NCBI GenBank assembly: GCA_029242085.1 | Contig: JAQWUP010000035.1 | Span: 1 to 62,045, forward strand | Source of the DNA: Porticoccaceae bacterium | Lineage (GTDB): Bacteria; Pseudomonadota; Gammaproteobacteria; Pseudomonadales; Porticoccaceae | Direction of reading: 5' to 3' | DNA length: 62,045 bases | Shown here: piece by piece, positions 50,477 through 57,872 of the stretch | How the letters are laid out: each line of letters opens with the position of its first letter | Numbering within the stretch: the stretch's first letter is position 1 | The notes under the pieces: model-generated | Seen by the model: only the letters and a program-made list of their open reading frames with translations | Told to the model about the DNA's origin: nothing | Databases searched by the model: none | Program-made: the position numbers and the translations under genes

Positions 50477-51330
50477 TTAAAGCAGGGATAGTTATCGGCC
50501 AGTGCAGATTGAAGCATTTTTACTTGGTCACTGATAGTTAAAGTCACAACATTGTGGTCCTGATTAAAGCCTAGTACCGGCGTAATCCCACGCACTGAGT
50601 TACAGGTAAACATATGATCGCAGTCGTGCATATGCGCGGCACTGATATCAACTTTGCTGACCGCTATACCCAGTTGCGGAAAGATCTCTGCGAGCAGCAC
50701 CGTACGCATAACACCGGATACACCAGCACTGTGCAGATCTGGTGTTATCCATCCCTGATCTGGGCTGTGCAAAAATATATTTGCCGATGTGGTTTCAATA
50801 AGGTGGTTGCTCTGATCAAACATCAATCCATCGGCGTAGGAATCATCGGTCCACTCATTCCGCGCCATCACTTGATCGAGGCGGTTGAGATGTTTCATAC
50901 CGGCCAGTACAGGGTTACTGGGCAGTCGATAGTCACAGTGCCACAGACGAACCGCCTGTGGATCGAACTGCGGGAGTTCAGAGTAGATGCAGATAATTCT
51001 GGGGCTAATTGTTGTCGGGTTTTTGTAGCCGCGCCCGCCAATACCGGCGGTAACAATGAGTTTAACAACTCCATTATCAATATTTTGCTGCCCGAGGTGC
51101 TGCTGAAAGTCGTTGATGCACTGCTCAACAGCGGAGGCTTGCACGGGAATATGTAAAACTGCAGCGTCGCGCAGCAGGCGCTCAAGATGCCATCCGCGCA
51201 GTGGTAACTGTCCAAGATCAAGACGCATAGTCTCGAACAGTCCATGGCCATAAGCCAGACCGCGCTCCGCTAGCGAATCGCTAGAGATCACTTGACCATT
51301 GATACTGCCGATAAAACTATGTTTTTCCAT
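50473..51330 (-). CDS. pabC: Aminodeoxychorismate lyase
   Basis: A 285-residue fold-type IV PLP enzyme, converting aminodeoxychorismate to p-aminobenzoate for folate. Motifs are GSINGQVISSDSLAERGLAY followed by GHGLFETMRLD, HLNRLDQVMARNEW with the PLP Lys and ETTSANIFLHSPDQGWITPD. ATG at 51330 is preferred over GTG at 51354, which lies in the T tract of a terminator-like hairpin. It lies where fabF normally separates it from acpP. Here no fabF gene intervenes. Confidence 0.92.
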   Translation of the reverse strand: MEKHSFIGSINGQVISSDSLAERGLAYGHGLFETMRLDLGQLPLRGWHLERLLRDAAVLHIPVQASAVEQCINDFQQHLGQQNIDNGVVKLIVTAGIGGRGYKNPTTISPRIICIYSELPQFDPQAVRLWHCDYRLPSNPVLAGMKHLNRLDQVMARNEWTDDSYADGLMFDQSNHLIETTSANIFLHSPDQGWITPDLHSAGVSGVMRTVLLAEIFPQLGIAVSKVDISAAHMHDCDHMFTCNSVRGITPVLGFNQDHNVVTLTISDQVKMLQSALADNYPCFK

Positions 51331-51358
51331 GGAACCATTAAACAAAACTTTCACCCAT

Positions 51359-51389
51359 AAAAAAACCGCCCCAATTGGAGCGGTTTTTT
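51359..51389 (-). terminator. Intrinsic terminator between acpP and pabC
   Basis: Read leftward, AAAAAACCGCTCC, AATT, GGGGCGGTTTTTTT forms a stem of seven pairs with one mismatch, with A and T tracts on either side. It begins 13 bases after the acpP stop and would limit pabC expression or mark the end of the fatty-acid unit. pabC would then depend on read-through. Confidence 0.85.
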
Positions 51390-51402
51390 AAACAATCCAA
51401 AA

Positions 51403-51636
51403 TTAGCTATTTGCAGTGATATAGCTAATAGCATCCTGAACTGTGGCAATTTTCTCTGCGTCTTCATCAGGGATTTCAGCGTCGAATTCCTCTTCCAAAG
51501 CCATAATGAGTTCAACAGTATCCAGCGAGTCTGCGCCAAGATCTTCAACAAAAGACGAAGTGGTCTTAACATCTTCTTCTTTCACACCTAGTTGCTCTGC
51601 AACCATTTTTTTAACGCGTTCTTCGATGTTGCTCAT
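51403..51636 (-). CDS. acpP: Acyl carrier protein
   Basis: A 77-residue acidic protein that carries fatty-acyl chains on 4'-phosphopantetheine. The attachment Ser is in [40 protein letters not shown] opens the helix bundle, and the length is exactly usual. GGAG lies about ten bases upstream of the ATG. It is separated from fabG by 163 bases holding a leader and hairpin, and from pabC by a terminator, so it may be expressed separately and highly. Confidence 0.98.
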   Translation of the reverse strand: MSNIEERVKKMVAEQLGVKEEDVKTTSSFVEDLGADSLDTVELIMALEEEFDAEIPDEDAEKIATVQDAISYITANS

Positions 51637-51677
51637 CGTATTTCTACTCCTTTAAAGGGGTCGGGTATTAATGTGTT

Positions 51678-51700
51678 ATCTGACAGAAAAACAGTCAGAT
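51678..51700 (-). promoter_or_regulatory. Hairpin and -10 candidate in the acpP leader
   Basis: ATCTGAC at 51678-51684 and GTCAGAT at 51694-51700 form a perfect seven-base stem with a nine-base loop, about 42 bases before the acpP start. Further upstream on the same strand, TAAAAT (near 51730) matches five of six -10 positions, with no strong -35. It may protect or regulate the abundant acpP mRNA. The rest of the 163-base gap shows nothing further. Confidence 0.45.
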
Positions 51701-51799
51701 GACGCTAATGTGTGTTTTAGGGCGCGCATTTTACCCTACAAATTACAAAATGCTAGTGCCCATTTTAAAAAAGCTTAAATAACCATATAAATCAGAGGG

Positions 51800-52543
51800 T
51801 TAGGCCATATACATGCCGCCATTTACATGAATTGTTTCGCCGGTAATGTAGCCAGCGGCGTCACTGATAAGAAAGCTTACTACGGCAGCTATCTCCTCTG
51901 GTGCACCAAGGCGCGCCAGTGGAATCTGTGTAAGCATAGCTTCTTTGTTTGCATCTGGGAGGTCTTTGGTCATATCAGTATCGATAAAACCAGGTGCTAC
52001 TGTGTTAACCGTAATGCTGCGCGAACCCAGTTCTTTGGCTAGAGCGCGGGCAAAACCCTCGACGCCAGCCTTACTGGCTGAGTAATTGCTCTGGCCGCCA
52101 TTACCCATTGATCCAACCACAGAGCTGATATTAATGATACGGCCCCAGCGAGCCTTAGTCATGGGTCGCACACAAGCTTTAGCGAGGCGAAAAACTGAGG
52201 TCAGATTGGTGTTGACCACATCCATCCACTCGTCTTCTTTCATGCGCATAAGAATGTTGTCTTTGGTGATGCCGGCATTGTTGACCAATACAGTGGGTGC
52301 ACCAAACTCTTCGATAATGGCTTTTAGGACAGTATCAATCGAGTCAGCGTCGGTCACATTTAGCATGATTCCGCGACCCGCTATATTCTTTGATGCCAGA
52401 CGCTGGCTAATTTTTTCTGCACCGGCTTCGGTGGTGGCAGTGCCTATAACGATATGGCCTGCAGTACCTAAATCATCTGCAATAGCAGCGCCAATACCAC
52501 GGCTTGCTCCAGTTACCAGAGCAACCTTTTGTTCAACGGTCAT
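51800..52543 (-). CDS. fabG: 3-oxoacyl-ACP reductase FabG
   Basis: A 247-residue short-chain dehydrogenase catalysing NADPH-dependent ketoreduction in fatty-acid synthesis. Cofactor motif ALVTGASRGIGAAIADDLG, the structural NNAGITKDNILMRMKEDEW, and catalytic residues in INISSVVGSMGNGGQSNYSA then SKAGVEGFARALAKE are visible. The C-terminal VSFLISDAAGYITGETIHVN then GGMYM is FabG-type. It is 30 bases after fabD. Order plsX-fabD-fabG-acpP is standard. Confidence 0.97.
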   Translation of the reverse strand: MTVEQKVALVTGASRGIGAAIADDLGTAGHIVIGTATTEAGAEKISQRLASKNIAGRGIMLNVTDADSIDTVLKAIIEEFGAPTVLVNNAGITKDNILMRMKEDEWMDVVNTNLTSVFRLAKACVRPMTKARWGRIINISSVVGSMGNGGQSNYSASKAGVEGFARALAKELGSRSITVNTVAPGFIDTDMTKDLPDANKEAMLTQIPLARLGAPEEIAAVVSFLISDAAGYITGETIHVNGGMYMA

Positions 52544-52573
52544 GCTGTTCTCCTAATTATTTATTGTGCGCTG

Positions 52574-53509
52574 TTAGATAGAGGTCAACGCGTTTTCAAG
52601 ACTCGCCACATCATCTGTGGAAAATGAGGTGAGATCGCGATCAATACGCTTGGTCAGACCATTCAATACTCGACCAGGACCGCACTCGATCATGATCTGT
52701 GCACCATTGGCCTTCAAGCCCTCAATGCAGTCTACCCACATTACTGGCTTGTATATCTGCTCTAACATCAATGCCTTGATTGACTCTGGATCAGTCTCTG
52801 CCTGCGCATGGACGTTGTGTAAAACAGGGATCTGTGGCTGGCTAAAGGCAGTGCCATTAACCAACTCAGCCAGCTGTTCAGCAGCGGGCTGCATTAAAGA
52901 GGTATGGAATGGCGCACTGACGGGCAATGTCATCGCGCGTTTGGCACCAGCTTGCTTGCAAATTTCAATGGCGCGATCGACGGCGGCAGCAGAACCGGCA
53001 ATAACCACCTGCCCCGGCGCATTAAAGTTGACCGCGTCAACCACATCATCCTGACGGGCACTGGCACAGGCCTCGAGTATAACCTCATCGGCGATACCTA
53101 GAATAGCGGCCATAGCGCCCACACCTACAGGAACTGCCTCTTGCATAAAGGCCCCGCGGGAGCGAACAATACTGACGGCATCTGCAAAACTGAGCACGCC
53201 ACTGCAAACCAGTGCAGACCACTCGCCGAGACTATGCCCGGCAAGTTGCGCCGGTACAGGGCCACCCCTGTCCTGCCACAGGCGCCAGATAGCCACACTA
53301 CTGGCCAGCAATAACGGTTGGGTGCGCTCGGTTAGGTTAATATCTTCCTGCTCGCCCTCTTGGACCAGCTTCCAGGCGTCATAGCCCAGAGTCTCTGAAG
53401 CTTCAGCAAAGGTCCGCTCAACAAGGGGGCCTGCAGATGCCAGCTCTGCGAGCATGCCAATTTTCTGTGATCCCTGACCGGGAAATACAAATGCTAAATT
53501 ACTGTTCAT
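52574..53509 (-). CDS. fabD: Malonyl-CoA-ACP transacylase
   Basis: A 311-residue transacylase that loads malonyl onto ACP. The oxyanion motif FVFPGQGSQKIGMLAELA and catalytic Ser in LAGHSLGEWSALVCSGVLSF are clear, and the His lies in LPVSAPFHTSLMQPAAEQL. The start ATG 53509, with GAGGACCT just upstream, is preferred to an in-frame codon at 53530. The gene starts seven bases after plsX. Confidence 0.97.
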   Translation of the reverse strand: MNSNLAFVFPGQGSQKIGMLAELASAGPLVERTFAEASETLGYDAWKLVQEGEQEDINLTERTQPLLLASSVAIWRLWQDRGGPVPAQLAGHSLGEWSALVCSGVLSFADAVSIVRSRGAFMQEAVPVGVGAMAAILGIADEVILEACASARQDDVVDAVNFNAPGQVVIAGSAAAVDRAIEICKQAGAKRAMTLPVSAPFHTSLMQPAAEQLAELVNGTAFSQPQIPVLHNVHAQAETDPESIKALMLEQIYKPVMWVDCIEGLKANGAQIMIECGPGRVLNGLTKRIDRDLTSFSTDDVASLENALTSI

Positions 53510-53516
53510 AGGTCCT

Positions 53517-54548
53517 CTATTTAATTCCATTGTCCATTCTGCCCTGAAGTATAGGTGACAAAACCCCCGGCAGATTATGTTTTGCGGCGTCTAAGGCCAC
53601 ATCCAACGCGTGCCCAAAGGCTTTTTTAGATGCACCGCCATGGCTTTTCACCACGACACCATTTAAACCAAGCAGATAGGCGCCATTATAAAAGGCCGGA
53701 TCAAGTCTGGATTTAAGCCCCACCAGCAAGGTGCGCATGAAGATTGCGCCAATACGAGCGACCCAGCTGCTCGCAAGCAGCGCTTTGAACATCCCATTGA
53801 TCATGGTCGCCAAACCCTCACTGGTTTTAAGGGCAACATTTCCAGTAAAGCCGTCGCAGACAACCACATCGGTATTGCCTTCAAAGATACCGTCGCCCTC
53901 TACATAGCCCAGATAATTAATCAGCGGATCAGCACTGAGAAGCGCCGCTGTCTGGGCCATATTTTCGCCACCCTTAGTCTCCTCTTCGCCAACATTTACC
54001 AGCCGCACAGTGGGCGCGGCAATGCCCTCTAATGCCTGAGCTGTCAGCGAGCCGAGCAGAGCAAACTGATGCAACTGCTGGGGTGAACATTCCAGATTAG
54101 CGCCCAGATCCAACATATAGGAGCGACCCAGAGAGGTTGGATAGGTGGCGCAAATCGCTGGCCGTGAAATACCTGGTAGCGTTCTAAGGCGCACCAGACC
54201 CAGAGCCATCAGCGCCCCGGTATTACCCGCACTGATGCAAGCCTGAGCTTCGCCATCGGCAACTGCTTGAACCGCAAGGCCCATCGAAGAGTCTTGCTTA
54301 TGGCGCAGTACAGATGAGGGTTTATCTTCGTCAGCAATAACCGAATCACAGTGCCGCACATCGATACGGGACAGTAGAGAGGAGTCTGTGCAGGTGCTGA
54401 GTTCGGTTGCCAGCATCTGCTGGTCACCAAAGACTAGCGCAGAGGCACCGGGGTGCTTACGCAGCGAAGTTATAAGCGCGGCCACTATAACGCGAGGACC
54501 AAAGTCCCCGCCCATAGCGTCAACGGCAATTCTAAGAGAATTTGCCAA
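53517..54548 (-). CDS. plsX: Phosphate acyltransferase PlsX
   Basis: A 343-residue peripheral membrane enzyme that makes acyl-phosphate from acyl-ACP for phospholipid synthesis. Family blocks: LRIAVDAMGGDFGPRVIVAA near the start, ISAGNTGALMALGLVRLRT, RPAICATYPTSLGRSYMLDL followed by GANLECSPQQLHQFALLGS, and VVCDGFTGNVALKTSEG. The start appears to be TTG at 54548, 13 bases after rpmF. No in-frame ATG lies nearby, since the next conserved residues begin at once. It is in the classical rpmF-plsX-fabD-fabG cluster. Confidence 0.96.
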   Translation of the reverse strand: MANSLRIAVDAMGGDFGPRVIVAALITSLRKHPGASALVFGDQQMLATELSTCTDSSLLSRIDVRHCDSVIADEDKPSSVLRHKQDSSMGLAVQAVADGEAQACISAGNTGALMALGLVRLRTLPGISRPAICATYPTSLGRSYMLDLGANLECSPQQLHQFALLGSLTAQALEGIAAPTVRLVNVGEEETKGGENMAQTAALLSADPLINYLGYVEGDGIFEGNTDVVVCDGFTGNVALKTSEGLATMINGMFKALLASSWVARIGAIFMRTLLVGLKSRLDPAFYNGAYLLGLNGVVVKSHGGASKKAFGHALDVALDAAKHNLPGVLSPILQGRMDNGIK

Positions 54549-54561
54549 AGAGATTTTTCAG

Positions 54562-54741
54562 TTACTCGGCGTTTGTCTCAACGACTTTAGCGCCGCGGTA
54601 GAAGCCGTCTGCAGTCACGTGATGACGCAGGTGCTTTTCACCACTTGTTGAATCAACAGAGAGTGTTGCAGCAGTAAGTGCGTCGTGTGAACGGCGCATG
54701 CCGCGTTTGGATCGAGTCTTGCGACTTTTCTGAACAGCCAT
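54562..54741 (-). CDS. rpmF: 50S ribosomal protein L32
   Basis: A 59-residue basic ribosomal protein. It starts [20 protein letters not shown] and has [20 protein letters not shown] near the end, both typical of L32. AGGAG precedes the ATG by six bases. The zinc cysteines of some L32 proteins are absent, as is usual in gammaproteobacteria. It lies between yceD and plsX, the conserved place. Confidence 0.97.
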   Translation of the reverse strand: MAVQKSRKTRSKRGMRRSHDALTAATLSVDSTSGEKHLRHHVTADGFYRGAKVVETNAE

Positions 54742-54776
54742 AGGTTACTCCTAAGCAATAAATAGTAGCAGTCGTA

Positions 54777-55286
54777 TTACTTTTTCAACTGCAGTAAAAC
54801 ATTAAATGGATTGTCAGCGACAACCTCATCACCAGCGGCACCCTCTTCCTCTTGCATAAAGGTATCCCCAGTACATTCACCCACATTATGGTAATTGACT
54901 AGGGGCAGTGCCAATAAAATCTCGTCTTCAAGCAACTCATTGAGACTTGCCAACTTATCCACCACAAGCCATGGCTCGTAGTTGGAGGCAACCCGATTGA
55001 GATGGTCCTCAGACCAAATCACCTGAACTGCAAACTCCGCCTGTAACTCTAACTCCATCGGATCGAGACAGCGTTGACAGACAGTCTCTACCAGTACCTT
55101 CACATTGCCAGTGGCAACTTTGGCCCGCGATTCATCCAACTTAAACTGCACAGACGCCCGCAAGGGGCCACAGATTGCTGTCACGGATGACGCCAATCTG
55201 GGTAAGTCTTCGGCATTCACCGTACCCTCAAGGGTAATACCCTGAAGAGCCAGCTTGCGCGGATCAATTTGGTTTGGCAGTGCCAT
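54777..55286 (-). CDS. yceD: YceD / DUF177 family protein (23S rRNA accumulation protein)
   Basis: A 169-residue DUF177 protein, found next to rpmF in most bacteria and needed for normal 23S rRNA accumulation in E. coli and plants. The CxxC region VLVETVCQRCLDPMELELQA and the acidic EDEILLALPLVNYH are typical; the usual C-terminal NPFNVLLQLKK closes it. It is the first gene of the cluster yceD-rpmF-plsX-fabD-fabG and has a near-consensus promoter 30 bases upstream. Confidence 0.93.
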   Translation of the reverse strand: MALPNQIDPRKLALQGITLEGTVNAEDLPRLASSVTAICGPLRASVQFKLDESRAKVATGNVKVLVETVCQRCLDPMELELQAEFAVQVIWSEDHLNRVASNYEPWLVVDKLASLNELLEDEILLALPLVNYHNVGECTGDTFMQEEEGAAGDEVVADNPFNVLLQLKK

Positions 55287-55315
55287 AAATACAGGTGGTA
55301 CTCAGTTAGGCGCGC

Positions 55316-55344
55316 ATAATAGGGTCATCACCCTGTTCTGTCAA
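55316..55344 (-). promoter_or_regulatory. Sigma-70 promoter of the yceD-rpmF-plsX-fabDG cluster
   Basis: On the minus strand TTGACA (55344-55339), 17 bases, then TATTAT (55321-55316) match the -35 perfectly and the -10 at five of six positions. Transcription would begin near 55309, about 23 bases before the yceD start. The surrounding 55287-55597 gap also contains a short hairpin at 55435-55454 (GCCCTG/CAGGGC) and otherwise nothing recognisable. Confidence 0.8.
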
Positions 55345-55597
55345 AGAAAATTAGCCTCTGCATAAGAGTAGATAAGGCGCCGTCGCTAACCTGATCCCAG
55401 CTTCCTACTTTTCATCAGCGAACAGCCCTGAGGCTGTGCAGGGCACTTTAAAGCAGAGGGCTCGGATATCAGCCTGTTTTTCGCAGCTCACAATAATGGC
55501 CAGACCCCATTAATCAGTCTGCCACCAAGCGATACTACCGCAACTCCCCCTCAAAATTAAAAACAAACTACTTTACAATAATCCTATAAGCTATTGA

Positions 55598-56239
55598 TTA
55601 TAAATAATTAATTATATCTGAAAAGCTATCAAGACAGGTAATTGGGCTGTAGGCATCAAGTCTATGCGCCTCGTGCGCACCGTAGCTGACGGCGATTCTA
55701 GGCACCTTGGCATTGACAGCCATCTCCATATCAAACTCAGTATCGCCGACCATAACTGCCTGCTGCGGCATCATCCCATGCTGGGTCAGCAACTCTTGCA
55801 ACATTAACGGGTGCGGCTTTGAGCGTGTCTCATCAGCGCAGCGTGAACTGTGAAAAAGATCGCCGAGCTCAGTGGCTAGCAGCACTCGATCGAGACCGGC
55901 GCGGCTTTTACCCGTAGCTACAGCCAGCAGATAATTCTGTGCCCGCAGCTCATTAAGCGTGTCTAAAACACCGGGAAAGAACGCACAGGGCTGTTGATCC
56001 TGGTCCCGGTAATGAGCGGAATAGGTGGCGCTAAACGCCTTGACCATTTCAGCATTTGCCTGGGGGAAAAGCTGGGCAATTGCCTCCTGAAGACCAAGAC
56101 CGATAATTTCCTTGGCCGCATCAAAGCCTGGTATCGGCAGTCTGTGGTCCTCAGCCGCAAGCTGAATACAGGTCGAAATACGGGCAACAGAGTCCGACAG
56201 TGTTCCATCCCAATCAAAAATCAGTAATTTTTTACTCAT
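55598..56239 (-). CDS. HAD-family phosphatase (phosphoglycolate phosphatase-like)
   Basis: A 213-residue HAD hydrolase. Motif I is KLLIFDWDGTLSDSVARI, motif II is LAVATGKSRAGLDRVL, motif III is RSKPHPLMLQELL with the conserved Lys, and motif IV is VMVGDTEFDMEMAVN. The cap domain is of the helical Gph type. The position before rluC is typical of the Pseudomonas lineage. Its four-base overlap with the rluC stop region shows coupling. The natural substrate is unsure. Confidence 0.9.
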   Translation of the reverse strand: MSKKLLIFDWDGTLSDSVARISTCIQLAAEDHRLPIPGFDAAKEIIGLGLQEAIAQLFPQANAEMVKAFSATYSAHYRDQDQQPCAFFPGVLDTLNELRAQNYLLAVATGKSRAGLDRVLLATELGDLFHSSRCADETRSKPHPLMLQELLTQHGMMPQQAVMVGDTEFDMEMAVNAKVPRIAVSYGAHEAHRLDAYSPITCLDSFSDIINYL

Positions 56240-57189
56240 AGATTTTTTAGTACCGGCTGCAGGTCTTTTGGCAGTGGCGCCTCTACCTCAACCCATTCTC
56301 GGGACAGTGGATGGCGGAATCGAAGATTACTGGCATGCAAAAACAGGCGCTTAAGTCCCGAATCCTTGAGGCTTTCGTTAAAATGACTGTCGCCATATTT
56401 GGGATCACCAGCAATGGGTTGCCCAGAAAACTGACAATGCACGCGAATTTGATGCGTTCTACCCGTCTCCAAGGTTACCTCTAATAAGGTAGCCTCTTTA
56501 AATCGCTGGCTTATTTTAAAATGGGTGACTGAGGCCTTTCCCGCGGCATCCACGCGCACGATACGGTCACCCGAGGCAGGCTGACTTTTAAGTAGAGGTG
56601 CGTTGATTGTAGTCTTGCCTTTAGGCCATCGACCCTTTACCAGTGCCTGATAGCGCTTTTCAATCTGGTTGCGCTGCATAGCTTGCTGCAACTCCAAAAG
56701 CACGGAGCGCTTTTTAGCTAACATCAGACAGCCCGAGGTCTCGCGATCAAGACGGTGAACCAGCTCTAAAAAGCGTGCATTGGGACGCTCTGCACGCAGG
56801 GCTTCAATAGCCCCCAGAGAGATACCACTACCACCATGTACAGCTAATCCAGAGGGCTTATTAATAATAAGCAGGCCCTCATCTTCAAATAAAATATTCT
56901 CCGCAAGATAGCGCTTCAACTGCTGACCAGGCACGGGAGTATCGCCAGGCTGAGCCACTCGAATGGGCGCTATGCGCAGCATATCCCCTTCTTTAACGCG
57001 GGTATCCGGCTTAACCCGGCCCTTGTTAACACGCACCTCACCTTTGCGCAGCAAGTTATAAATGCGTGACTTGGGAACACCTTTAAGATGTCGAATAAGA
57101 AAGTTATCCAATCGCTGGCCAGCATGCTCTGGGCCAATTTCGACATAGGAAACCTTATCAAACGTTGATTGAGACTCTGAATCAGACAA
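56236..57189 (-). CDS. rluC: 23S rRNA pseudouridine synthase RluC
   Basis: A 317-residue enzyme that makes pseudouridine at 23S positions 955, 2504 and 2580 in E. coli. The N-terminal S4 domain includes RLDNFLIRHLKGVPKSRIYN and GEVRVNKGRVKPDTRVKEGD. The catalytic Asp is in ELVHRLDRETSGCLMLAKKR. TGRTHQIRVHCQFSGQPIAG and GDPKYGD follow. The gene diverges from rne, as it usually does, and the 683-base interval between them holds the long rne leader. Confidence 0.96.
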   Translation of the reverse strand: MSDSESQSTFDKVSYVEIGPEHAGQRLDNFLIRHLKGVPKSRIYNLLRKGEVRVNKGRVKPDTRVKEGDMLRIAPIRVAQPGDTPVPGQQLKRYLAENILFEDEGLLIINKPSGLAVHGGSGISLGAIEALRAERPNARFLELVHRLDRETSGCLMLAKKRSVLLELQQAMQRNQIEKRYQALVKGRWPKGKTTINAPLLKSQPASGDRIVRVDAAGKASVTHFKISQRFKEATLLEVTLETGRTHQIRVHCQFSGQPIAGDPKYGDSHFNESLKDSGLKRLFLHASNLRFRHPLSREWVEVEAPLPKDLQPVLKNL

Positions 57190-57259
57190 TGGTAGGCAAC
57201 TGAGGTGATTGAAAGCGCGTCATTGTAACCATGCGCAACTGATTCACCCAACTAAATAA

Positions 57260-57288
57260 TTGTCGGCAGACACATTTATTGTTATATT
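57260..57288 (+). promoter_or_regulatory. Candidate sigma-70 promoter for rne
   Basis: TTGTCG at 57260-57265 (four of six), a 17-base spacer, and TATATT at 57283-57288 (five of six) give a plausible rne promoter. Transcription would start near 57295. It sits about 70 bases from the start of the divergent rluC gene. Confidence 0.45.
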
Positions 57289-57294
57289 GCATCG

Positions 57295-57872
57295 CCCGCT
57301 CACCTAGGCACTGTTAATAATTACAGAGAAAGCCCTTAGTAGAGCCGGACCCGAGACAGGATCTGGGTATTAAATACAGAGCATCTGCCCAACGAAAGTA
57401 GCAGGTGCTCAACAATAGCTGAGTGAGCTCAGCCAGTGAAAGAAAAGATTAGAAACAGGTTATAGCTAACCTCTGCCGTAAGCCAAGACGCCTATTTATA
57501 AATAGCTCTCTTGCCGAAACGTTGATTTACAGCGGTTAGCTCCAGACAAAAGAATTTATAGATACTGTTATAAGCGCCTAATTCTGAACCGTAGAACTTA
57601 GCAGCGTAGAGTTGAACAAACCTTGAGAACATTCCCTTATGCAATGGGAATTTAGGGAAATTTCCTCAAATAACAATATCATTGCATTTGCAGTAGCGTC
57701 GATTAATTGCCCGAAAACACTGCGTTTGACGGCAGTCGGACATTTATTACTAGCGCTTTAGGCACTGGTGTTGTTGCGCTGACATACGCATGTACTTCTT
57801 TCGTTATACCTCCCCTTCTAGCCTCTTTTCTACTCACTGACGCTCGCTCCACACAACGAGTAAAGGTGAATT
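57295..57872 (+). promoter_or_regulatory. Long 5' leader of rne
   Basis: About 578 bases without a credible gene precede rne. Several hairpins are visible, among them GGTTATAGCTAACC at 57458-57471, ATTCCC/GGGAAT at 57631-57651, and GGAAATTTCC just after. In enterobacteria the long rne leader mediates feedback cleavage by RNase E itself, so an analogous role is likely but not demonstrated. The limits depend on the predicted promoter. Confidence 0.45.
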
